From Candidatus Saccharimonadota bacterium (GTDB taxonomy: Bacteria > Patescibacteriota > Saccharimonadia > CAILAD01 > BJGX01): DNA of 5,397 nucleotides. Shown one piece after another: positions 1 through 4,190 of this stretch. A program made the position numbers and the translations under genes. The first letter of the stretch is position 1; every line of letters starts with the position of its first letter. The notes beneath the pieces are model-generated. The model was given only the letters and a program-made list of their open reading frames with translations, did no database searches and was not told where the DNA came from. Where the stretch lies: assembly GCA_013816445.1 (NCBI GenBank), contig JACDEK010000057.1, forward strand, positions 1 to 5,397, given 5' to 3'.

Positions 1-312
1 AAAGTTTTCTTTATGCTCTGAGCCGTCGAGAGCGACCAGTAGGCCATCAAAATCAGCTAATTGATCTAGGGGGTAGCCAATAAACTTTGGTGCAATTGTA
101 GTATTTATAAGATCAATACAGGTCAGTACACCTTTGCCACCGTACGGACCTTCACCATCGCGTTTTTCAACAACCTCATCAACACCTTTGCTTGCACCTG
201 TTGGTACAGAAAAATCAGCACTCATGCCATTGTCAGCTGTCATAGTGACAAGTAAGGTCGGTTCACCTCGAGAATCAAGGATTTGGTAGGGGGTTATTTT
301 CTTGATTATCAT
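1..312 (-). CDS. eno: Enolase, N-terminal part (gene runs off the left edge)
   Basis: Enolase (phosphopyruvate hydratase) interconverts 2-phosphoglycerate and phosphoenolpyruvate in glycolysis, in the cytoplasm, using two Mg ions. The 104 visible residues are the N-terminal capping domain. They show the family signature ILDSRGEPT (residues 11-19), the mobile active-site loop VPTGASKG (36-43), the RDGEGPYGGKGV stretch (51-62) and LDGSEHK (95-101), in the usual order and spacing. By comparison with yeast enolase, Ser41 here matches the Mg-binding Ser39. The loop differs from the common SGASTG at two places (Thr38 for Ser, Lys42 for Thr), and Glu17 replaces the usual Asn of DSRGNPT. The ATG at 312-310 is the only start that fits the family's N-terminus, and a TATAAT box lies only 8 nt before it, so the mRNA probably has almost no leader. 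The catalytic barrel lies outside the window. The identification is secure; the start is very likely. Confidence 0.96.
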   Translation of the reverse strand, partial: MIIKKITPYQILDSRGEPTLLVTMTADNGMSADFSVPTGASKGVDEVVEKRDGEGPYGGKGVLTCIDLINTTIAPKFIGYPLDQLADFDGLLVALDGSEHKENF

Positions 313-320
313 TACAAGTA

Positions 321-350
321 ATTATAGCATAAGTATTTTATAAAACCCAA
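321..350 (-). promoter_or_regulatory. Promoter of the enolase gene
   Basis: On the minus strand a perfect TATAAT (326-321) is preceded by TGC, forming an extended -10 (TGnTATAAT). A weak -35, TTGGGT, lies at 350-345 with an 18-bp spacer. Transcription should begin about 7 nt beyond the -10, around 312-315, which is at or within 3 nt of the ATG. No Shine-Dalgarno sequence fits in that space. The -10 is strong evidence; the exact start site is inferred. Confidence 0.72.
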
Positions 351-361
351 GAGATTTTATT

Positions 362-395
362 GCAAAAATAAAATCCCCATCTGTAAAGATGGGGA
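362..395 (-). terminator. Rho-independent terminator of the 402-959 gene
   Basis: A 9-bp stem (TCCCCATCT at 374-382 pairing with AGATGGGGA at 387-395) closes a 4-nt loop. Read on the minus strand it is followed by TTTTATTTTT. It begins 6 nt after the stop codon of the upstream minus-strand gene and ends just before the enolase promoter, so it separates the two transcripts. Confidence 0.88.
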
Positions 396-401
396 GTAAT
401 T

Positions 402-959
402 TTAGCTAGCTCCGAGCCCCTTGAACTCGGTGCTAGAAACACAGCGAAACTGAGCCGTAAAGAGCTGGTCGGTAGCGACAGCCTTGATGGGCTCAGCCCA
501 GTAGAGATTGTGCTTGCCATCTGGCGCCTTGACAGGTGCCGTACACACAGAATTGCCCTGTGTGAGCTGAACAACCAACTGGTCACCTGTGTAGGTGACA
601 GAATTGATCACAACTGCATTGCCAGCGTCCTGCTGCTTGTTGAGCTGATCGGCATAGCCGCGTAGCTCTCGCTCAGCGGTTGCGCGAGTCTGCTCACGCG
701 AGTGCTGTTGCCAGGTAACAATACCAGCAATAGTGAATCCAGCGAACAACACAAGAAGTGATGCCCAAACTATCCAACGCTTTGGCCCAGTAGGCCGGGC
801 ATTCTGGGAAGTTCGAGATGGCTTTTCTGGTGAGCTTGAACTTGAGTTGCCAAAATCACGCCGTTCAGCGTGTTCTCTAGCAATCTTTCGCTCGTCTTCA
901 GTCAAAACTGAGCGACGTGCGCCAGTCTTGCTACTCTTTTCAGGGTGCAAAGTATCCAC
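402..959 (-). CDS. Unrecognised single-pass membrane protein, 185 aa
   Basis: I do not recognise this family. With a GTG start at 959 the product has a polar, Ser- and Arg-rich N-terminal part (residues 1-61, rich in KSSKTGARR, a run of five serines, PSRTS), one membrane span (about 62-83, WIVWASLL...GIVTW) and a C-terminal domain of about 100 residues. The positive residues before the span predict N-terminus inside, C-terminus outside. The outer domain starts with a helical, charged stretch (QQHSREQTRATAERELR) and then has beta-like segments with exactly two cysteines (139 and 173) that could form a disulfide. The GTG start is chosen because the promoter lies at 1034-1006, which rules out the longer frame from 1034 (its TTG is the -35 box itself), and because AAGGA sits 3 nt before the GTG. 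TTG at 992 is a less likely alternative. The gene is flanked by its own promoter and terminator. Confidence 0.8.
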   Translation of the reverse strand: MDTLHPEKSSKTGARRSVLTEDERKIAREHAERRDFGNSSSSSPEKPSRTSQNARPTGPKRWIVWASLLVLFAGFTIAGIVTWQQHSREQTRATAERELRGYADQLNKQQDAGNAVVINSVTYTGDQLVVQLTQGNSVCTAPVKAPDGKHNLYWAEPIKAVATDQLFTAQFRCVSSTEFKGLGAS

Positions 960-962
960 TGT

Positions 963-967
963 TCCTT
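963..967 (-). promoter_or_regulatory. Ribosome-binding site deciding the GTG start at 959
   Basis: AAGGA on the minus strand lies 3 nt before GTG 959-957, within a purine-rich leader (AGAAAGAGAAAGAAGGAA). The spacing is short, but this is the best SD-like sequence downstream of the predicted transcription start, and it supports the GTG over the upstream TTG. Confidence 0.55.
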
Positions 968-1005
968 CTTTCTCTTTCTGCTGGAAGGGCAAAATACTGT
1001 AATAG

Positions 1006-1034
1006 AGTGTAGCAAATAATAGCTTTTTTGTCAA
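1006..1034 (-). promoter_or_regulatory. Promoter of the 402-959 membrane protein gene
   Basis: On the minus strand a perfect -35 TTGACA (1034-1029) is followed by an exact 17-bp spacer and the -10 TACACT (1011-1006), which is preceded by TGC (extended -10). The expected start site is near 999, giving a leader of about 40 nt. A second copy of the nine bases TTATTGACA that include the -35 lies upstream at 1084-1076. Confidence 0.85.
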
Positions 1035-1105
1035 TAATAATTAACAACAGCCTGTGGAAAAGTAATGCAACAAAGTGTCAATAAACAATAACAAATATAA
1101 AACCA
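1035..1105. other. AT-rich spacer without a gene
   Basis: Between the tandem terminators and the 402-959 promoter. It is AT-rich and has no convincing reading frame or RNA. It holds the upstream copy of TTATTGACA (1084-1076, minus strand), which has a consensus -35 but no matching -10 at 17 bp, and one DnaA-box-like nonamer (TTTTCCACA, 1061-1053 minus strand), probably by chance. Confidence 0.5.
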
Positions 1106-1134
1106 TAAAAAATCCCTTCGATTTCTCGAAGGGA
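1106..1134 (-). terminator. Second of two tandem terminators after the 1202-1639 gene
   Basis: A 9-bp stem (TCCCTTCGA at 1113-1121 with TCGAAGGGA at 1126-1134) has, on the minus strand, a GAAA loop of the stable GNRA class and is followed by TTTTTTATGG. It lies about 30 nt beyond the first terminator and points the same way. There is no U tract on the plus-strand side. Confidence 0.87.
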
Positions 1135-1164
1135 ATGGTGTTTGTGACTATTCTTTAGCTCTCA

Positions 1165-1196
1165 ATAAAAAAATCTCCTTGAAAATTCAAGGAGAT
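1165..1196 (-). terminator. First of two tandem terminators after the 1202-1639 gene
   Basis: A 10-bp stem (ATCTCCTTGA at 1173-1182 with TCAAGGAGAT at 1187-1196) closes a 4-nt loop. On the minus strand it is followed by a run of seven T, then ATTG. It starts 5 nt after the stop codon of the upstream gene. The 30 bases between this and the second terminator hold no gene. Confidence 0.9.
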
Positions 1197-1201
1197 ACTA
1201 A

Positions 1202-1639
1202 TTATGCGGCTAGTACATCAGCCTGTTGCATCCAGGGGCGCACGCGCTCTGCGCAAAATTCAACACCTGCGAGATCTTTCATAACTAGCGCAATGCGCTC
1301 AACGCCAAACTCGGTGATATCACCAAGTTCATAGGGCTCACATCCACCATCTTGATCGATGCCGTACATACTGACACCAATAATGCGTCGGTGAATTGTT
1401 TCTCCAAGACTGGCCATATAGGCCATTGAGGTCTCTTCAACTTCAACAATCAAATTACTTATTTGAAACATATATTGATGGGGGTCAGAAGAAATAAGTC
1501 GCGTGACAGGATAACCGAAATTGTACGTTCTTTCTTCAAGCTTGCTTTGAGCAACCTGTGCAAAGTCTACTGAATAATCAAGGTGGGCAACTTCGAGCTG
1601 TTGCATGGTGTATTCAATAGCCTCTAGAATAGTTCTCAT
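1202..1639 (-). CDS. Unrecognised soluble protein, 145 aa
   Basis: I do not recognise this protein. It starts with ATG at 1639 and ends with TAA. It is acidic, has no signal peptide and no membrane segment, and reads as a compact alpha/beta protein: a helical N-terminus (MRTILEAIEYTMQQLEVA), probable strands around YMFQISNLIVEVEE (56-69) and RRIIGVSMYGI (84-94), and a helical C-terminus (VERIALVMKDLAGVEFCAERVRPWMQQADVLAA). Cysteines occur at 100 and 129, too few and too scattered for a metal-binding motif. A weak AAGAAGA lies 4 nt before the ATG. It has its own promoter and two terminators, so it is probably transcribed alone. That it is a real gene is supported by full use of the space between promoter and terminator, ordinary codon use and lack of a competing frame. 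Function unknown. Confidence 0.82.
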   Translation of the reverse strand: MRTILEAIEYTMQQLEVAHLDYSVDFAQVAQSKLEERTYNFGYPVTRLISSDPHQYMFQISNLIVEVEETSMAYMASLGETIHRRIIGVSMYGIDQDGGCEPYELGDITEFGVERIALVMKDLAGVEFCAERVRPWMQQADVLAA

Positions 1640-1679
1640 ATGTCTTCTTTCGAGTAGATGAGTAGGTACGAGTTGCGAT

Positions 1680-1708
1680 ATTGTATCAGAAAATATAGAC
1701 TTTGTAAA
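1680..1708 (-). promoter_or_regulatory. Promoter of the 145-aa protein gene
   Basis: On the minus strand TTTACA (1708-1703), a 17-bp spacer and TACAAT (1685-1680), with TGA before the -10 (extended -10). The expected start site is near 1673, giving a leader of about 34 nt. The -35 directly abuts the T tract of the preceding gene's terminator. Confidence 0.83.
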
Positions 1709-1735
1709 TAAAAAACCCGATCGTTGTTGATCGGG
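1709..1735 (-). terminator. Rho-independent terminator of the phosphatidyltransferase gene
   Basis: A 7-bp GC-rich stem (CCCGATC at 1716-1722 with GATCGGG at 1729-1735) closes a 6-nt loop and is followed on the minus strand by TTTTTTATTT. It begins 12 nt after the TAG stop. Its T tract runs straight into the -35 box of the next gene. Confidence 0.88.
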
Positions 1736-1747
1736 ATATAGCTTTTA

Positions 1748-2686
1748 CTAGCCAGTCTGACGAAAACGTGTGACGTTTGGCGGAAGTGCTGTGTCTGAAT
1801 CTGAACTGTCCGTATTGCTCAGTTGACTCTGAACCGAATCTATTCGCAGCCGTGCCAAACCTCCATTACAGGCCATATATACTACCAAGAGCCATACGTA
1901 CTCCTCACGGTGCTTGCCAAGGCTTTTGTCACCAAAACTTCGAGAAGCATTGAGGATTAGGGCCATTGCCAGAATCGCCGTAGGGTCTGAAGGAAAATAC
2001 ACTAGCCCCAGCCAGCCAGCTACGCAAGCCAGCATCTGAAGATTAAATTTGATCTTACCAACAGTAAACGCACCAGGGTCTTCAAAGTCAGGGTCGAATT
2101 GCTTGAGGCCATCAAGCAAACGTCGAAATGGCCCAACGGCCAGGCGAATCAGCTTAAGCTCAACCCACAGACACCACAGTGCGAAACCAAACAAAAGCAA
2201 GCAAAACGCTATGCTGTATTCAAACAAGCTCGCCAGCGTGTAGCCCAGCACAATGAAGGTAAAGCAGAACTTGTCGGAGGCTGGGTCGAGTCGCTTACCA
2301 AATTCACTGACTGCGTCGAGATCTCGTGCACACGGGCCATCAAGTGCATCGAGCGCAATGATCAAAACCATATAAACGAGCCAAGGAATCGCTTGACTAT
2401 GCTGATTGAGGTGAATTTGGTATACGAGATTATACATAACCACCGGAATAGCTAGCATCCGAAAAAAACTCATACCATTCGGAATCTGCTTAATGACAGT
2501 CACAAGCCAGTTTTGACGTGCCTTTTGAGCAAGCCAAATCAAGATCATCGCCCACCAATTTACGGTGAGCTTAGTGATAACCTCAAAGATAAGCTTGAAT
2601 GGCTTAATGAGCTTTGATTCATCACCGTGAAGACTCGGAAAATACATGAGCCTCTGCACTGCAGACATTTCTACTGAAGTTGGCAT
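1748..2686 (-). CDS. CDP-alcohol phosphatidyltransferase, PgsA-like
   Basis: An integral membrane enzyme of the CDP-alcohol phosphatidyltransferase family, which joins a CDP-linked lipid to an alcohol (glycerol 3-phosphate, inositol phosphate or similar), releasing CMP. Numbering from the chosen start, the full catalytic signature D-x2-DG-x2-AR-x8-G-x3-D-x3-D is present and intact (Asp113, Asp116, Gly117, Ala120, Arg121, Gly130, Asp134, Asp138). Upstream is a PNGMSFFRM segment (69-77) like the family's PNxLTxxR, and downstream GKIKFNLQ (210-217) matches the GKxKTxxQ motif of PgsA-type enzymes. About six hydrophobic segments follow the family pattern. At 312 aa it is longer than a typical PgsA (about 180-200 aa): it has some 65 extra residues before PNG, with one additional hydrophobic stretch, and a polar Ser/Asp-rich tail of about 30. 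ATG 2686 is chosen over ATG 2707 because AGGAGAGG lies 10 nt before it. The acceptor alcohol cannot be told from the sequence. Confidence 0.88.
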   Translation of the reverse strand: MPTSVEMSAVQRLMYFPSLHGDESKLIKPFKLIFEVITKLTVNWWAMILIWLAQKARQNWLVTVIKQIPNGMSFFRMLAIPVVMYNLVYQIHLNQHSQAIPWLVYMVLIIALDALDGPCARDLDAVSEFGKRLDPASDKFCFTFIVLGYTLASLFEYSIAFCLLLFGFALWCLWVELKLIRLAVGPFRRLLDGLKQFDPDFEDPGAFTVGKIKFNLQMLACVAGWLGLVYFPSDPTAILAMALILNASRSFGDKSLGKHREEYVWLLVVYMACNGGLARLRIDSVQSQLSNTDSSDSDTALPPNVTRFRQTG

Positions 2687-2696
2687 GGTACTTTTA

Positions 2697-2704
2697 CCTC
2701 TCCT
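2697..2704 (-). promoter_or_regulatory. Ribosome-binding site deciding the start at 2686
   Basis: AGGAGAGG on the minus strand ends 10 nt before ATG 2686-2684. It lies inside the coding extension that would begin at ATG 2707, and that upstream ATG has no SD sequence of its own. This is the clearest Shine-Dalgarno sequence in the window. Confidence 0.72.
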
Positions 2705-2743
2705 CATATGATAGCGCGATCGATAGACAGGTAGAACAGTGTG

Positions 2744-2772
2744 ATTATAGTGTAAACAACAACATCTGTAAA
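2744..2772 (-). promoter_or_regulatory. Promoter of the phosphatidyltransferase gene
   Basis: On the minus strand TTTACA (2772-2767), an exact 17-bp spacer and a perfect TATAAT (2749-2744). The expected start site is near 2737, giving a leader of about 50 nt before ATG 2686. It diverges from the ftsA promoter, whose -35 begins 10 bp away. Confidence 0.85.
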
Positions 2773-2782
2773 CCAGATTGGG

Positions 2783-2811
2783 TAGTCAAGAACAGCCATA
2801 AGCGGTACAAT
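2783..2811 (+). promoter_or_regulatory. Promoter of the ftsA-like gene, probably giving a leaderless mRNA
   Basis: A -10 TACAAT (2806-2811) is preceded at 17 bp by TAGTCA (2783-2788), which matches TTGACA at four of six positions. Seven nucleotides past the -10 is the A of ATG 2818, so transcription probably begins at or next to the start codon. AAGAAG immediately before the ATG is too close to act as a normal SD. Confidence 0.65.
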
Positions 2812-2817
2812 AAGAAG

Positions 2818-4098
2818 ATGAAATTGCCCGGCTTTAAACAAAAAAAACAAACAGGTCAGTACTTGGTTTCGCTTGATATCGGAACTGAATACGCTAAAGC
2901 GTTGATTGGACAGGTCAAAGATCATACCGATGCTGCTGGCAAACAGTATCAAGTTGTTGAAATATTGGGCGTTGGCCATCAAAGGCAACGATTGACCGAT
3001 ATGGCCGGTGGTGCGGTAACTGATATTTCAGGGGTTGTAGAAAACTGCGATGCAGCCTTAAGACGGGCTGAAGAAATGGCTGAAGTGGTAGCAAAAGATG
3101 CAGTACTCGGTATTGCTGGCGAGCTGGTAAAAGGTGCTACTACTAGTGTGAGTTATAGGCGTTCAAAGCCAGATATCAAAATAGATCAAGCTGAACTCAT
3201 GGATATTATTGAGCGCATTCAGGCCCAGGCGTATCAGGATGTCAAAAAACAACTAAGTTGGGAGACTGGCAAACGTGAGTTAGAAGTAAAACTTGTGAAT
3301 GCTGCTGTTGTTGATGTACATATTGATGGTTATAGAGTGACTAATCCGGTTGGGTTTCAGGGTAAAGATGTGACTATTCAGATCTTCAATGCTTTTGCAC
3401 CGATGGTACATTTGGGCGCTCTGCAGACTGTGGCAGCAGATTTAGACTTGAATCTCATTAATATTGCTGCCGAGCCATTTGCGGTTGCTAAAAGCGTTGG
3501 GGCAGATGATAGTACGGAGTTTTCGGCTGTTTTTATTGATATTGGGGGTGGTACAAGTGATATTGCGGTTGTGAATAATGGCGGTGTGGAGGGCACTCAA
3601 ATGTTTGCTATTGGTGGGCGGAGCTTTACAAAGCGTATTGGCAGTAGTCTAGGGGTCAACTTTGATGAAGCAGAAGACTTAAAGCTTGATCATTCAGCAG
3701 GAAAACTGAGCGAAAAACAAGAAAAGGCCGTGTCAGAGGCTTTGAAAAACGATGTTGAAACTTGGCTAAGTGGAGTTGAACTTGGTCTTGCTGAATTTGA
3801 TAATATAGAACATTTACCAAATCGTATTTTGCTTTGTGGAGGTGGCTCGGCTTTGCCCGAGATTAAAGAAGCACTGACGCACGGCGATTGGTATAAAAGT
3901 TTGCCCTTTACGCGCAAGCCAACAATTGATTTTGTTAAACCAAGCCAAGTAAACCGAGTTATCGATAAGACTGGTAAGCTAAATAGTCCACAAGACATCA
4001 CACCAATGGGTTTAGCAAATCTTGGCCTCGATATTATTGGTAGTGGCTCAGCAGGTGAGAATATGCTTCAGCGTTTGTCACGAACTCTCTCACTTTAG
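2818..4098 (+). CDS. ftsA: FtsA-like actin-fold ATPase
   Basis: A 426-aa member of the FtsA/PilM branch of the actin superfamily, close to the usual FtsA length of about 420. FtsA binds ATP, polymerises under the membrane and links FtsZ to the divisome. Visible in order: phosphate-1 loop LVSLDIGTEYAKALIG (16-31); the G-x-V-x-D-I-x2-V helix region (65-74) and an SHS2-type insertion (about 95-175, with IAGELVKG and IDGYRVTNPVGFQG); IAAEPFAVAKS (216-226); phosphate-2 loop FIDIGGGTSDIAVV (239-252); GGRSFTKRIGSSLGVNFDEAEDLK (266-289); and adenosine motif LCGGGSALPEI (339-349). The last residues, ENMLQRLSRTLSL, can form a short amphipathic helix like FtsA's membrane-targeting tail, which PilM normally lacks. 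ATG 2818 is chosen because the promoter lies just before it; the frame stays open upstream to 2680, but that would overlap the divergent gene and add an unrelated peptide. No ftsZ or ftsQ is visible, so PilM-like use is not excluded. Confidence 0.87.
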   Translation: MKLPGFKQKKQTGQYLVSLDIGTEYAKALIGQVKDHTDAAGKQYQVVEILGVGHQRQRLTDMAGGAVTDISGVVENCDAALRRAEEMAEVVAKDAVLGIAGELVKGATTSVSYRRSKPDIKIDQAELMDIIERIQAQAYQDVKKQLSWETGKRELEVKLVNAAVVDVHIDGYRVTNPVGFQGKDVTIQIFNAFAPMVHLGALQTVAADLDLNLINIAAEPFAVAKSVGADDSTEFSAVFIDIGGGTSDIAVVNNGGVEGTQMFAIGGRSFTKRIGSSLGVNFDEAEDLKLDHSAGKLSEKQEKAVSEALKNDVETWLSGVELGLAEFDNIEHLPNRILLCGGGSALPEIKEALTHGDWYKSLPFTRKPTIDFVKPSQVNRVIDKTGKLNSPQDITPMGLANLGLDIIGSGSAGENMLQRLSRTLSL

Positions 4099-4190
4099 TC
4101 ACACAAAAGCCCTAAAGTAGTTATTAAGATATTGTTAGAAAAAACCCTATAAGCAAGCTTAAGCAGATTGCGCTATAATAAGACATAATT
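4099..4190 (+). other. ftsA to envelope-protein intergenic gap
   Basis: This 92-bp gap holds an imperfect-looking 7-bp inverted repeat that overlaps the ftsA stop (ACTTTAG at 4092-4098 with CTAAAGT at 4112-4118, 13-nt loop), but no T tract follows it, and an 8-bp palindrome GCTTAAGC at 4157-4164. Neither is a convincing terminator. The TATAAT for the next gene lies near the right end. Confidence 0.45.
4174..4179 (+). promoter_or_regulatory. -10 box of the large membrane protein gene
   Basis: A perfect TATAAT lies 11 nt before ATG 4191, so a transcript from it would have a leader of only about 4-5 nt. No good -35 is seen at 16-18 bp (the bases there read AAGCAA), so the promoter is weaker evidence than the others. 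The 92-nt gap after ftsA has no convincing terminator, so read-through from ftsA is also possible. Confidence 0.5.

Noticed and set aside
733..1002. Plus-strand open frame of 89 codons
   Set aside because: Antisense to the membrane protein gene, with no promoter or ribosome-binding site; composition is that of a shadow frame.
960..1034. Extension of the 185-aa membrane protein to a TTG at 1034 (210 aa)
   Set aside because: That TTG is the first half of the perfect -35 TTGACA, so it lies upstream of the predicted transcription start and would not be in the mRNA.
1053..1061. DnaA-box-like TTTTCCACA on the minus strand
   Set aside because: A single match to a degenerate nonamer without a cluster, DUE or dnaA/dnaN nearby; likely chance.
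2049..2455. Two plus-strand open frames opposite the phosphatidyltransferase
   Set aside because: They are antisense to a gene with an intact catalytic signature, and their translations resemble no protein.
2687..2707. ATG 2707 as start of the phosphatidyltransferase
   Set aside because: No ribosome-binding site precedes it, and the seven added codons contain the strong AGGAGAGG that serves ATG 2686.
2680..2817. Extension of the ftsA-like frame upstream to 2680
   Set aside because: It would overlap the start of the divergent phosphatidyltransferase gene and both promoters, and the added residues have no resemblance to FtsA N-termini.
4092..4118. Possible terminator after ftsA
   Set aside because: The stem is AT-rich with a 13-nt loop, it includes the stop codon, and no T tract follows.
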